Shown: positions 8,203-17,576 of the stretch, piece by piece | Layout of the letters: each line of letters starts with the position of its first letter | Numbering within the stretch: the first letter of the stretch is position 1 | Assembly: GCA_040217155.1 (NCBI GenBank) | Contig: JAVJNS010000026.1 | Coordinates: 248,001 to 312,000 of the forward strand | Source of the DNA: Pelagibius sp040217155 | GTDB taxonomy: Bacteria > Pseudomonadota > Alphaproteobacteria > Kiloniellales > Kiloniellaceae | DNA length: 64,000 nucleotides | Direction: 5' to 3' | Made by a program: the position numbers and the translations under genes | Notes under the pieces: generated by a model | Database searches by the model: none | Seen by the model: only the letters and a program-made list of their open reading frames with translations | Told to the model about the DNA's origin: nothing

Positions 8203-10478
8203 GCCGGCGGTCGCAGGCGATTGAGCGCGGATCCGGCGCGAAACCAGGCGAGCTGTTCCGAGGTATAGGAATGACGCAGTGTCAGGTCTTCGATGCTGCC
8301 ATCGCTATGGATGAGGCGGCAGATCGGCGGCCGGCCCGGCGCCATCGCTGCGAGTCCGGCGAGGCTGATCCGGTCGTCAACGCGGATACGGTCATAGTCC
8401 GCCGGGTCAGCGAAGGTCAGCGCCAGCAGCCCTTGTTTCTTCAGGTTGGTTTCATGGATGCGCGCAAAGCTGCGGGCGATCACCGCCGTCCCGCCGAGCA
8501 GGCGCGGTGACAGCGCGGCATGCTCGCGGCTGCTGCCCTCGCCGTAGTTGGCATCGCCGATCACCACCCAGCGCAGGCCTGCGGCGCGGTACTGGCGGGC
8601 GATGGCTGAGAAGACCTCGCCCGCTGCGCCGCTGAGAACGTTCAGTCCCCTGCCACGCACGCCGCTGAAGGCATTCACCGCGCCCGACAGCAGATTGTCG
8701 CTGAAGCGGTCGAGATGGCCGCGCAGCGCCAGCCAGGGCCCTGCCGGCGAAATCTGGTCGGTCGTCGTCTTGCCCTGGGCCTTTACCAATACCGGCATGT
8801 CTTGGAAGTCGGAACCATCCCAGGCGGGCCAGGGGTCGAGGATCTGCAAGCGTTCGCTGGCCGGGTCGATGTGGACGACGACGGTGCTGCCGTCTTCGGG
8901 CGGCGCGACGTAAGCGGAGCGGTCGGTGACGAAGCCGGCCGGCGGCACCTCCGGCGCCGGCTTTGGCGGCGTCAGGATGAAGGGCTGACCGTCAGCGCCG
9001 GTCAGACTGTCGCGGCGCGGGTCGAAGGAGAGCCGTCCGGCCAGCGCCAGAGCGGTTACGATCTCCGGGCTGGCGATAAAGTTCATGGTCGCCGGCTGAC
9101 CGTCATTTCGGGCCGGAAAGTTGCGGTTGTAGGAAGTAACGATGGTATTGGGCACCGTGGAGCCGTTCCGGCTGCGGCGCCACTGACCGATGCAGGGGCC
9201 GCAGGCATTGGCCAGTACCGTGCCGCCGATCGCGGCCAGTGCGGCCATCTGGCCGTCGCGGGCGATGGTGGCGCGCACCCGCTCGGATCCGGGGGTGACC
9301 AGGAACGGCAGGGCCGCGCTCAGCCCTCGCGCGGACGCCTGGGCGGCGACATCGGCGGCGCGGCTCATGTCCTCGTAGGAGGAGTTGGTGCAGCTGCCGA
9401 TGAGGGCCGTCGAGATGGCATCGACAAAACCGCTGTCTGGCTCGGCGATTTCTGCCGCCAGAGCGGACAGCGGGCGTGCCCGGTCCGGCGAGTGTGGGCC
9501 GGCGATGTGCGGCTCCAGTGTCGAGAGATCGAGTTCGAGGACGTGGTCATAGTGGGACGCAGGATCGGACTCGGTCTCCGGGTCGGGCTGCAGCAGCTCT
9601 CGTGCGCCCCGAACGATGGGCACCAGCTCGCCGCGCCCGGTGGCCTGCAGGTAGGCCGCCATGTGGTCGTCAAAGGGAAAGACCGAAGTCGTGGCGCCCA
9701 ATTCAGCACCCATGTTGGTGATGGTCGCCTTGCCGGTGGCGCTCAGGGTCCGCGCGCCGGGGCCGATGTACTCGATGATAGCGTTGGTGCCGCCGGAAAC
9801 GCCGAGTTCTCCGGCAACCCGGAGGATGACGTCCTTGGGCGCCGCCCAGCCGTCCAAACCGCCGCTGAGAACCACGGCGATGCGGCGAGGATAAAGCAGT
9901 TCCCAAGGCAGACCAGCTACGACTTCCACCGCATCGGCACCGCCGACGCCGACGGCGCAGGCGCCAAGGCCTCCGGCGTTGGGCGTGTGCGAGTCGGTGC
10001 CGATGATCATGCAGCCGGGGAAGGCGTAGTTCTCGAGGATGACCTGGTGGATGATGCCGGCGCCCGGCTCCCAGAAACCGCAGCCGAAGCGCGCCGCCGC
10101 GGAACGCAGGAAGCCATAGACCTCGTCGTTTTCCGCCTGCGACGCCTTGAGATCGGCGGCTCCGCTATCACGCGCCTGAACTAGGTGGTCGCAGTGAATC
10201 GAGGTCGGTACCGCCACCCGGTCGAGGCCGGTCTGCATGAACTGCAGCATGCCGCTTTGGCCGAGAACATCCTGGAAGGCGACGCGGTCGGGCCGAAGTT
10301 TCAAGTGGCTGCGGCCCGGTTTCAACTCCTGGTGCAGGGGGTCGTCGAGATGCCCGAGCAGCAGCTTGTCAGCCAGAGTCAGCGGTCGATCGTGTCGGCG
10401 GCGGATGATCCGAAGATTGCGGGCGCCGCGCGCCAGGCTGCGCGCAACGAGAGTCGGTGTTGAGTCGATTTCGACCAT
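8199..10478 (-). CDS. Aconitate hydratase, mitochondrial-type
   Basis: This 759-residue aconitase interconverts citrate and isocitrate through a [4Fe-4S] cluster. The three cluster cysteines are seen in GSCTNSS and ACGPCIG. Substrate-site segments include GTDSHTPN in domain 1 and GEGSSREHAA in the swivelling C-terminal domain. Size and order fit the shorter mitochondrial-like class rather than AcnA/IRP (about 890 residues) or AcnB. The start at 10478 follows a GGAGAG site; a longer frame to 10541 lacks one. It is divergent from a LysR regulator that likely controls it. It may act in the TCA cycle or on a related hydroxy-tricarboxylate. Confidence 0.9.
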   Translation of the reverse strand: MVEIDSTPTLVARSLARGARNLRIIRRRHDRPLTLADKLLLGHLDDPLHQELKPGRSHLKLRPDRVAFQDVLGQSGMLQFMQTGLDRVAVPTSIHCDHLVQARDSGAADLKASQAENDEVYGFLRSAAARFGCGFWEPGAGIIHQVILENYAFPGCMIIGTDSHTPNAGGLGACAVGVGGADAVEVVAGLPWELLYPRRIAVVLSGGLDGWAAPKDVILRVAGELGVSGGTNAIIEYIGPGARTLSATGKATITNMGAELGATTSVFPFDDHMAAYLQATGRGELVPIVRGARELLQPDPETESDPASHYDHVLELDLSTLEPHIAGPHSPDRARPLSALAAEIAEPDSGFVDAISTALIGSCTNSSYEDMSRAADVAAQASARGLSAALPFLVTPGSERVRATIARDGQMAALAAIGGTVLANACGPCIGQWRRSRNGSTVPNTIVTSYNRNFPARNDGQPATMNFIASPEIVTALALAGRLSFDPRRDSLTGADGQPFILTPPKPAPEVPPAGFVTDRSAYVAPPEDGSTVVVHIDPASERLQILDPWPAWDGSDFQDMPVLVKAQGKTTTDQISPAGPWLALRGHLDRFSDNLLSGAVNAFSGVRGRGLNVLSGAAGEVFSAIARQYRAAGLRWVVIGDANYGEGSSREHAALSPRLLGGTAVIARSFARIHETNLKKQGLLALTFADPADYDRIRVDDRISLAGLAAMAPGRPPICRLIHSDGSIEDLTLRHSYTSEQLAWFRAGSALNRLRPPA

Positions 10479-10567
10479 TATGATCTCTCCGATTGGCCAC
10501 CAGAATCTGCTTTCGGAGATAGATACTGGCCATTCAGCCACATATCCAATATATCAATAAGCCATAG

Positions 10568-10588
10568 TTCATATCGAAAGAGTATGAA
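10568..10588. promoter_or_regulatory. Likely LysR operator between aconitase and regulator
   Basis: TTCATA at 10568-10573 and TATGAA at 10583-10588 form a perfect inverted repeat with a 9-bp spacer. It directly abuts the GTG start of the LysR gene. This is the dyad form expected of a LysR recognition site. Its position suggests autoregulation together with control of the divergent aconitase. Confidence 0.5.
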
Positions 10589-11503
10589 GTGGATCTTCGC
10601 CATCTCCGCTACTTCGTCGCGGTCGCCGAAGAAGGGCACATCACCCGGGCGGCGGAACGGCTCGGCATCCAACAGCCGCCGCTGAGTTACCAGATCAAGG
10701 CGCTGGAGACCGAACTGGAAGTGCAATTGTTCCGTCGCAAGCCGCGTGGTGTCGACCTGACCGATGCCGGCCAGAGCCTGCTGAATGATGCCCGGCGAAT
10801 CCTCGGCGAAGTTGAGGGTGCGCTCGCCAAGGCACAACGCACGGCGCGTGGCGAGCAGGGCCGGCTGGCCGTGGGTTTTACGGCCTCGGCGCCGTTTCAT
10901 CCCTTCGTGACGGGTGTTATCCGGGAATTTCGCGACATCAATCCCTTGGTCTCTCTGACGCTCGAGGAAAGCGGCACGGCGGAACTGGTGGCAGACTTGA
11001 AAGCCGAGCGAATTGACGTTGCCTTCGTGCGCTCAAATGTGACGGACAGGGAGGGAGTGTCCCTCTACGACCTGATCGAGGAGCCTATGTTCGCGGCGCT
11101 GCCGGTGCGGCACCCGCGGGCGGCGCCGGGCAGCGGCAAGTCTTTGTCGCTGACCGAGCTCTCGGGAGAGCCTTTTGTATTCTATCGCCGTGCCTCGGGG
11201 CCCGGTTTGCACGACGCCATTGTTGGCGCCTGCCACGCGGCGGGTTTTGCGCCGCAGACCGCGCAGGAGGCGCCGCGCATCACCGCCACCTTGAACCTCG
11301 TCGCAGCCGGCCTCGGTGTCACCCTGGTGCCGCAATCCCTCTGTGGCCTGCAGGCCGGGCAGATTGTCTACCGGCCCCTGCGCGGCCGGCCCCGCTTCAT
11401 GGCGCCGATCCGCCTGGCCTGCCGGACAGTCGACCATTCGGCAGCCGCCAGGCGGTTTGTCGCTTCGGCGCGCAAGGCCGCGCGGCGGTCCAAGCAATGT
11501 TAA
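10589..11503 (+). CDS. LysR-family transcriptional regulator (BenM/CatM type)
   Basis: This 304-residue LysR protein starts with GTG. The N-terminal sequence MDLRHLRYFVAVAEEGH and the HTH through about residue 60 (RAAERLGIQQPPLSYQIKAL) are typical of the BenM/CatM/TfdR subgroup, which usually responds to small organic acids. The C-terminal effector domain is complete. It is transcribed away from the aconitase gene with a dyad in the gap, so it probably activates aconitase in response to a carboxylate. The effector identity is inference. Confidence 0.9.
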   Translation: MDLRHLRYFVAVAEEGHITRAAERLGIQQPPLSYQIKALETELEVQLFRRKPRGVDLTDAGQSLLNDARRILGEVEGALAKAQRTARGEQGRLAVGFTASAPFHPFVTGVIREFRDINPLVSLTLEESGTAELVADLKAERIDVAFVRSNVTDREGVSLYDLIEEPMFAALPVRHPRAAPGSGKSLSLTELSGEPFVFYRRASGPGLHDAIVGACHAAGFAPQTAQEAPRITATLNLVAAGLGVTLVPQSLCGLQAGQIVYRPLRGRPRFMAPIRLACRTVDHSAAARRFVASARKAARRSKQC

Positions 11504-11526
11504 GGCTTTTGGGTTAAGAGGGCGGA

Positions 11527-13452
11527 ATGTGCGGAATCGTCGCCATTCTCTCGCGCAACGGACCGGTCTCGATGGACGCCATGAACCGCGCCGTGGCGCA
11601 GCTACACCATCGCGGTCCCGACGGGCAGGGCAGCTGGCTGTCGCCCGACGGTCGGGCCGCCCTGGGTCACGCGCGTCTTAGTATCATCGACCTGGAGACC
11701 GGCGCTCAGCCCATCGCCAATGAGGACGAGACGGTCCACATTGCCGTGAACGGCGAGTTCTACGACTTCGAGCGGGCGCGCCGGGCGCTTGAAATGGCGG
11801 GCCACCGGTTTCGGACGAGATCGGACAGCGAAATCGCGCTGCATCTCTACGAGGAACACGGCGTCGAAGCGGTGCGTCATCTGCGCGGTGAGTTTGCTTT
11901 CACGCTCTGGGACCAGAGCTGTGAAACACTCTTTGCCTTTCGCGACCGCTACGGCGTCAAGCCGCTTTACTACAGCCTGTATGACGGTGATCTCTATGTG
12001 GCCTCCGAAATGAAGGCGCTCTTCGCCGCCGGCGTGCCGGCGCGCTGGGATCTGGAGAGCGTCTATCTCGGCGTTGCCCTGCGCGGGCCAAGCCGGACGC
12101 TCTTCCAGGACGTTTTTGCGGTGCCGCCGGGCCATTTCCTGATGGCGACGCGCGATGGATTCAAGCTGGTCGAGTACTGGGACATCGACTATCCGGCAAC
12201 TGGGGCCGACGTCGGTTCGCTGCCGGAGCAGGATCTGGTGCGGCAGTTCCGTGCGCTCCTGGACGAGTCAGTGAGGCTGCGGTTGCGCGCCGATGTGCCG
12301 GTGGCGTGCTATCTCAGTGGCGGCCTCGATTCCTGTGCCATTCTTGGCCTGGCCGCGCAGCTTCGCAGTGATCCTGTGAGGACTTTTACCCTGAGGTTCG
12401 CGGGAGAAGCCTACGATGAAGGGGCGATCGCGCAGGAGATGGCGGATCGCGCCGGTGCGGAGCATACGGCGATCGACGTGCGCGAAGACGACCTGGCCGA
12501 CGACTTGGAGGAATCGGTTTTTCACGCGGAAGGGCCGTGCACAAATGCTCACGGCATTGCCAAATTTCGACTCAGCAGGCACCTGCGTGACGCAGGATTC
12601 AATGTGGTGCTGACCGGCGAAGGCGCCGACGAGGTCTTGGCGGGCTATCCTCATTTCCGCCAGGACTCGATCCTCCACGGCAGCGATGACGCGGGGCGCG
12701 ATGAGGTTGAGCTTCGCCTCAAGGAGTTGCGCGACAGCAACAAGGTCTCGCTTGGGCGCCTGCTGCCCGAAGCCTCCGGAGCGGGCTCCCCGCTGTTGCG
12801 GAAGCGGCTCGGCTTCATTCCCTCGTGGCTGGACATGCAGTTTGCAGCAGTGGCGTCCCGTCGTATGCCACTGGCCTATAGCGTCTTCGCGGACGTGGCA
12901 AAGCGCGACCCGGCGCAAGTCTTGGTCGACGGCCTCGACTTGGAGGCTCGCCTTAAGAACCGGCACGCGGTTGACCAGGCGGCTTATCTCTGGGCGAAGA
13001 CGATGCTGCCGAACTATATCCTCGCGACCCTGGGCGACCGCATGGAGATGGCCCATTCGATCGAGGGCCGCGTGCCGTTTCTGGACCACAGGGTTTGTGC
13101 TTTTCTGGACCGGGTGCCGCCCGGCATGAAGATCCACGGAAGGGTGGAAAAGTACCTTCTGCGCATGGCGGCCCGCGATGTCTTGACCGACCGTGTCTAT
13201 CGTCGGCAGAAGCATCCGTTTCTCAGCCCGCCGCTCAGCTTGCTGCGCGGCTCCAGGTTCTACGATCTCACCCAAGACACACTACGCAGCAAAATTGTCG
13301 AGTCGGTACCGTTTCTCGATGCGCCATTGTTGCGTTCAGTCGCCGACAAGTTGATCGATGCAACGGAAAGACAGCGCCGCGCGGCGGAGCCGCGCGTGCT
13401 CTTCGTAATGGGGATGATTTTCCTGCACCGGCGCTTTGGGGTTCAGAGCTGA
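11527..13452 (+). CDS. asnB: Asparagine synthase, glutamine-hydrolysing (AsnB-type)
   Basis: This 641-residue two-domain enzyme makes asparagine from aspartate, glutamine and ATP. The N-terminal class II glutaminase domain begins MCGIVAIL, with the catalytic Cys at position 2 after Met removal, and has HHRGPDG near residue 30. The synthetase domain carries the ATP pyrophosphatase loop SGGLDS at residues 264-269 and GEGADE near residue 364. Length is normal for the bacterial AsnB class; secondary-metabolite amidotransferases share this fold. It lies 23 bp after the LysR gene without an obvious link in function. Confidence 0.88.
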   Translation: MCGIVAILSRNGPVSMDAMNRAVAQLHHRGPDGQGSWLSPDGRAALGHARLSIIDLETGAQPIANEDETVHIAVNGEFYDFERARRALEMAGHRFRTRSDSEIALHLYEEHGVEAVRHLRGEFAFTLWDQSCETLFAFRDRYGVKPLYYSLYDGDLYVASEMKALFAAGVPARWDLESVYLGVALRGPSRTLFQDVFAVPPGHFLMATRDGFKLVEYWDIDYPATGADVGSLPEQDLVRQFRALLDESVRLRLRADVPVACYLSGGLDSCAILGLAAQLRSDPVRTFTLRFAGEAYDEGAIAQEMADRAGAEHTAIDVREDDLADDLEESVFHAEGPCTNAHGIAKFRLSRHLRDAGFNVVLTGEGADEVLAGYPHFRQDSILHGSDDAGRDEVELRLKELRDSNKVSLGRLLPEASGAGSPLLRKRLGFIPSWLDMQFAAVASRRMPLAYSVFADVAKRDPAQVLVDGLDLEARLKNRHAVDQAAYLWAKTMLPNYILATLGDRMEMAHSIEGRVPFLDHRVCAFLDRVPPGMKIHGRVEKYLLRMAARDVLTDRVYRRQKHPFLSPPLSLLRGSRFYDLTQDTLRSKIVESVPFLDAPLLRSVADKLIDATERQRRAAEPRVLFVMGMIFLHRRFGVQS

Positions 13453-13537
13453 CGTGAGCGTCGAAAAAAGTGGCTCGCTGGAGCGACCGGCGCGCCAAGG
13501 GTGAACTCACAGGGAAAGTTCTGTCTTGAGCGCTTTC

Positions 13538-14452
13538 TTACTCCGCGGCGGCGGAAGCCGTTTCGTCGTCGGCCACCGGGTGCGCCGCCATCAACTCAAG
13601 CGCCTTCACCATGGCGGAGTGGTCCCAGCCGCCGCCGCCGTTGGCGGTACAGGCATTGAACAGTTGCTGCGCGTTGGCGGTGTTGGGCAGGGAAACGCCC
13701 AGTGCCTTGGCCCCCTGCAGCGCCAGATTTAGGTCTTTCTGGTGCAGCTCAATGCGAAAGCCCGGATCGAAGGTGCGCTTGATCATGCGCTCGCCGTGGA
13801 TTTCCAGGATGCGCGAGGTGGCAAGCCCGCCCATCAGCGCCTGACGCACCTTGGCCGGGTCGGCGCCGGCCTTGGAGGCGAAGACCAGGGCCTCGCCGAC
13901 CGCCTCGATGGTCAGCGCGACGACGATCTGGTTGGCAACCTTGGTGGTCTGGCCGACACCATTGGCACCGACCAGAGTGATGTTCTTGCCCATCAGTTCG
14001 AAGATCGGCTTGGCCTTCTCGAAGGCCTGCTCGCCGCCGCCGACCATGATGGTGAGGGAAGCCCCCTTGGCGCCAACCTCGCCACCGGAGACCGGCGCGT
14101 CCAGGTAGTCGCAGCCGAGGTCGTTGATCTTCTGGGCGAAGACTTTGGTCTCGATGGGCGAGATCGAGCTCATGTCGATCACCAGCTTGCCCTTGCTGAG
14201 GCCCTCGGCGACGCCGTTCTCGCCGAACAGCACAGCCTCGACCTGCGGGGTATCGGGGACCATGGTAATGACGATGTCGCTGGCGGCGGCGACCTCCTTG
14301 GCGCTTCCAACGACCTTCAGACCCTTGCCCGTAAGCTCGTCCGGCGCCGGCTTGCGGTGCGTGGCGCTGGTGACTTCGTGCCCGCCGTCCAGCAGGTGGC
14401 CCACCATGGGCGCGCCCATGATGCCGAGGCCGATGAATCCGATCTTTGCCAT
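13538..14452 (-). CDS. glxR: 2-hydroxy-3-oxopropionate (tartronate semialdehyde) reductase
   Basis: This 304-residue enzyme of the beta-hydroxyacid dehydrogenase family reduces tartronate semialdehyde to glycerate with NAD(P)H. The N-terminal Rossmann motif is FIGLGIMGAPM, the substrate-loop motif is DAPVSGGEVGA, and the catalytic lysine region is GQTTKVANQI. The start at 14452 follows a GGAACCG-like site and gives the family-standard MAKIGFIG start. It is the third gene of the glyoxylate carboligase operon: carboligase makes the semialdehyde, and isomerase interconverts it with hydroxypyruvate. Confidence 0.93.
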   Translation of the reverse strand: MAKIGFIGLGIMGAPMVGHLLDGGHEVTSATHRKPAPDELTGKGLKVVGSAKEVAAASDIVITMVPDTPQVEAVLFGENGVAEGLSKGKLVIDMSSISPIETKVFAQKINDLGCDYLDAPVSGGEVGAKGASLTIMVGGGEQAFEKAKPIFELMGKNITLVGANGVGQTTKVANQIVVALTIEAVGEALVFASKAGADPAKVRQALMGGLATSRILEIHGERMIKRTFDPGFRIELHQKDLNLALQGAKALGVSLPNTANAQQLFNACTANGGGGWDHSAMVKALELMAAHPVADDETASAAAE

Positions 14453-14484
14453 GACTTTCGGTTCCTTTCGCAGTTCTGTAGGTC

Positions 14485-15282
14485 CTATTCCGCTGCTGCG
14501 CTGGCGGGGAGATAGGGGCGCAGCCAGCCGAGGCCTTCGGAGGTGCCGGCCTTGGGCTTGTACTCGCAGCCGATCCAGCCTTTGTAGCCCATGCGGTCGA
14601 GGGCGTCGAAGACGAAGGGATAATTGATCTCCCCCGTCCCGGGCTCGTGGCGGCCGGGGGTGTCGGCCAATTGCAGGTGAGGGATCTTGGCGAGGTTCTT
14701 TTCGATGGTGCGCACCAGATCGCCCTCCATGATCTGCATGTGATAAATGTCGTACTGGAAGTAAAGGTTGTCCGATCCGACGGTTTCGATGACGGTCAGG
14801 GCCTGTGCCGAAGTGGAGAGGTAGAAGCCGGGGATGTCTATGGTGTTGATCGCCTCGATCAGCAGCTTCAGGCCCGCTGCCTTGGTCTTGGCGGCGGCAA
14901 AGCGCAGATTCTCGATATAGGTTTCCGCGACCTTGTCGGGGTCGGCGCCGTCCGGACGGACACCGGCCATGGCGTGCACCTGGCCGCAGCCCAATGCGGT
15001 CGCGTAGTCGATGGCCGTGCCGACGCCGTCCTGGAATTCGCCGACGCGGTTGGGCAGGCAGGCGAGGCCGCGCTCGCCGGCGTCCCAATCGCCGCCCGGC
15101 ATGTTGTGCAGCACCTGGGTCAGCTTGTTGACCTTCAGGGCCTCGGCCAGGGCCTCTTTCTCGTAGGCATAGGGAAAGAGAAATTCGACGCCCTGGAAGC
15201 CGTCTTTCGCGGCCGCCGCGAAGCGATCGATGAAGTCGTGCTCGCCGTAGAGCATGGAGAGATTGGCGGCGAATTTGGGCAT
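14485..15282 (-). CDS. hyi: Hydroxypyruvate isomerase
   Basis: This 265-residue TIM-barrel isomerase interconverts hydroxypyruvate and tartronate semialdehyde. The start MPKFAANLSMLYGEHDF is family-typical, and later segments include MPGGDWDAGERGLAC, LLIEAINTIDIPGF (a metal-ligand Glu) and the C-terminal GCEYKP. The ATG at 15282 is preceded by GAGGAG. It lies between carboligase and reductase genes, all on the minus strand and co-transcribed. Confidence 0.93.
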   Translation of the reverse strand: MPKFAANLSMLYGEHDFIDRFAAAAKDGFQGVEFLFPYAYEKEALAEALKVNKLTQVLHNMPGGDWDAGERGLACLPNRVGEFQDGVGTAIDYATALGCGQVHAMAGVRPDGADPDKVAETYIENLRFAAAKTKAAGLKLLIEAINTIDIPGFYLSTSAQALTVIETVGSDNLYFQYDIYHMQIMEGDLVRTIEKNLAKIPHLQLADTPGRHEPGTGEINYPFVFDALDRMGYKGWIGCEYKPKAGTSEGLGWLRPYLPASAAAE

Positions 15283-15415
15283 TCTCAGGCTCCTCGAATT
15301 CAATTAGTGCAGCTTACGCGTTCCAGCCGCCTCGGAGTCAATGGCAGAGGCGGTCACCATGCCCAAGGGGACGCGGCCGGAACGGCGGCGCCGGGCGGGC
15401 GGCGGCGGCGAGGTG

Positions 15416-17251
15416 TCATTCTGCCGGGGTCAGTGCCTCGTCGGTATCGACCATCTCGTCGATGCCCGCTCCTTCGCGCGTACGCGGAACGCCGTCGGTG
15501 CCGAGCGAGGGGTCGAGACAGAGAATGTCCTCGAACTCGTTCACGGCGTCGAGCTCGGTGCCCATTGAAACGTTGGTAATGCGCTCCAAGATAAACTCCA
15601 CCACAACCGGTACCCGATGCTCGACCATCAGCTCGCGGGCCCGGTCGAAGGCTTCCTTGAACTCATTGGGGCTCTTGACCCGGATCGCCTTGCAGCCCAG
15701 GCCCTCGGCGACGGCGACATGATCGACGCCGTAGTCGCCGAGATCGGGCGCGTTGATATTCTCGAAAGAGAGCTGGACATTGTAGTCCATGTCGAAGCCA
15801 CGCTGCGACTGGCGGATCAAGCCGAGATAGGAATTATTCACCACCACATGGATGTAGGGCAGCTTGAACTGGGCGCCGACGGCGAGCTCCTCGATCATGA
15901 ACTGAAAGTCGTAATCGCCTGAAATGGCGACGATTTCGCGCTCCGGGCAGGCCTTGCGCACGCCCAGCGCCGCCGGCAGGGTCCAGCCCAGCGGCCCGGC
16001 CTGGCCGCAGTTGATCCAGTTGCGCGGGTTGTAGACGTGCAGGAACTGCGCCGCGGCGATCTGCGACAGGCCGATGGTGGTGACATAGCAGGTGTCGCGG
16101 CCGAAGATCTCGTTCATCTCCTGATAGACGCGCTGCGGTTTCAGCGGCACCTCGTCGAAATGGGTCTTGCGCAGCATATGCGTCTTGCGATGCTCGCACT
16201 CGCCGGTCCAGGCCTTGAAGTCGTTCAGTTTTCCGGCGTCGCGCCACTCCCGCGCCACGTCGACGAAAAGCTGCAGCGCCGCCTTGGCGTCCGAGACGAT
16301 GCCGTAATCGGGCATGAAGACGCGGCCGATCTGGGTCGGCTCGATATCCACATGCACGAACTTGCGGCCCTTGGTGTAGACATCGATGGAACCGGTGTGA
16401 CGATTGGCCCAGCGGTTGCCGATACCGAGGACGAAATCGGAGCGCAGGAAGCTGGCATTGCCGTAGCGGTGGCTGGTCTGCAGACCGACCATGCCGGCCA
16501 TCAGCGGATGGTCGTCGGGAATGCTGCCCCAGCCCATCAGCGTGGGGATCACCGGAATGCCGGTGATCTCGGCGAAGTCGACCAGCAGACTGGCAGCGTC
16601 GGCATTGATGATACCGCCGCCGGCAACGATCAGCGGCCGCTCCGCGGCGCTCAGCATTTGCATGGCCTTCTCGACCTGACGGCGCGACGCGGCCGGCTTG
16701 TATACCGGCAGGGGCTCGTAGGTCTCTTCGTCGAACTCGATCTCGGCCAGCTGTACGTCGACCGGCAAGTCAATCAGGACCGGCCCGGGACGGCCGGAGC
16801 GCATTAGGTGGAAGGCCTGCTGGAACGCCCGCGGCACCAGAGCGGGTTCCTGCACGGTGACTGCCCACTTGGTGACCGGCTTGGCGATGGTCTCGATGTC
16901 GACGGCTTGGAAGTCTTCTTTGTTGAGTCTGGCGCGCGGCGCCTGTCCGGTGATGCAGAGAATGGGGATAGAATCGGCTGAAGCCGAGTAGAGGCCGGTG
17001 ATCATGTCGGTGCCGGCAGGCCCTGAGGTGCCGATGCAGACGCCGATGTTCCCCGGCTGGGCGCGGGTATAGCCCTCGGCCATATGCGAGGCGCCCTCGA
17101 CATGGCGCGCCAGCACGTGATCGATGGAGGCGCGCTTCTTCATGGCGGCGTAGAGCGGATTGATGGCCGCACCGGGAACGCCGAAAGCGACTGCAACGCC
17201 TTCCTTCTCCATGACACAAACGGCGGCTTCGGCCGCGGTCATCAGGGTCAT
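15416..17251 (-). CDS. gcl: Glyoxylate carboligase (tartronate-semialdehyde synthase)
   Basis: This 611-residue thiamine diphosphate enzyme condenses two glyoxylate molecules to tartronate semialdehyde and CO2. The sequence follows E. coli Gcl closely: GVPGAAINPLY near residue 24, GTSGPAGTDMITGLYSASA, GQAPRARLNKEDFQAVDIE, and the ThDP motif GDYDFQFMIEELAVGAQ with the downstream NNSYLGL. The usual catalytic Glu position at the start of ThDP enzymes is occupied by Val (FGVPGA), as known for this enzyme. It is first gene of the operon, divergent from iclR. It recovers carbon from glycolate, allantoin or purine breakdown. Confidence 0.96.
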   Translation of the reverse strand: MTLMTAAEAAVCVMEKEGVAVAFGVPGAAINPLYAAMKKRASIDHVLARHVEGASHMAEGYTRAQPGNIGVCIGTSGPAGTDMITGLYSASADSIPILCITGQAPRARLNKEDFQAVDIETIAKPVTKWAVTVQEPALVPRAFQQAFHLMRSGRPGPVLIDLPVDVQLAEIEFDEETYEPLPVYKPAASRRQVEKAMQMLSAAERPLIVAGGGIINADAASLLVDFAEITGIPVIPTLMGWGSIPDDHPLMAGMVGLQTSHRYGNASFLRSDFVLGIGNRWANRHTGSIDVYTKGRKFVHVDIEPTQIGRVFMPDYGIVSDAKAALQLFVDVAREWRDAGKLNDFKAWTGECEHRKTHMLRKTHFDEVPLKPQRVYQEMNEIFGRDTCYVTTIGLSQIAAAQFLHVYNPRNWINCGQAGPLGWTLPAALGVRKACPEREIVAISGDYDFQFMIEELAVGAQFKLPYIHVVVNNSYLGLIRQSQRGFDMDYNVQLSFENINAPDLGDYGVDHVAVAEGLGCKAIRVKSPNEFKEAFDRARELMVEHRVPVVVEFILERITNVSMGTELDAVNEFEDILCLDPSLGTDGVPRTREGAGIDEMVDTDEALTPAE

Positions 17252-17576
17252 TGTCGCTCCTCCGCCCCAGACATGCCGTTGGGGTCATTCTTGATTGATG
17301 AGAAGCCCAGAGTGACAAGTCGTGCCGCCGGAGTCAATAAAAAATGGAATAGAGTTCCACATTGTGGAATTACAGGTATACTTGGCTATAAAGGTCCCTA
17401 AATCAGCAGCCTTCAAGGTGGTAAAAATGGAATGTCATGCCAAAATGACTTCGGCGGTGCAGCTTGAGGCGGCGATTGACGGCGTCGGACGGAGCCGTTT
17501 GCGCGTCAGCCGGCAGGAGAGGCGCCGAAACGATGGCCAAGGGCCGGGACGAGGCCGGGTAAGGGAGTTTCACTGA
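17252..17576. promoter_or_regulatory. gcl/iclR divergent control region
   Basis: This 325-bp stretch without a gene holds the divergent promoters. On the minus strand a TTGACT hexamer at 17331-17336 lies next to the operator cluster at 17345-17369 and could serve as the gcl -35; its -10 is weak. The iclR side shows no clear consensus promoter. No small open frame here has convincing coding character. Confidence 0.45.
17345..17369. promoter_or_regulatory. IclR-family operator with three alternating half-sites
   Basis: The sequence reads TGGAA-N5-TTCCA-N5-TGGAA: half-sites at 17345-17349, 17355-17359 and 17365-17369, exactly 10 bp apart. The last two form a longer perfect dyad, TTCCACA-T-TGTGGAA (17355-17369). 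TGGAA/TTCCA half-sites are the hallmark of IclR-family operators such as those of IclR and AllR. The site overlaps the presumed gcl promoter, consistent with repression of gcl. Confidence 0.7.
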
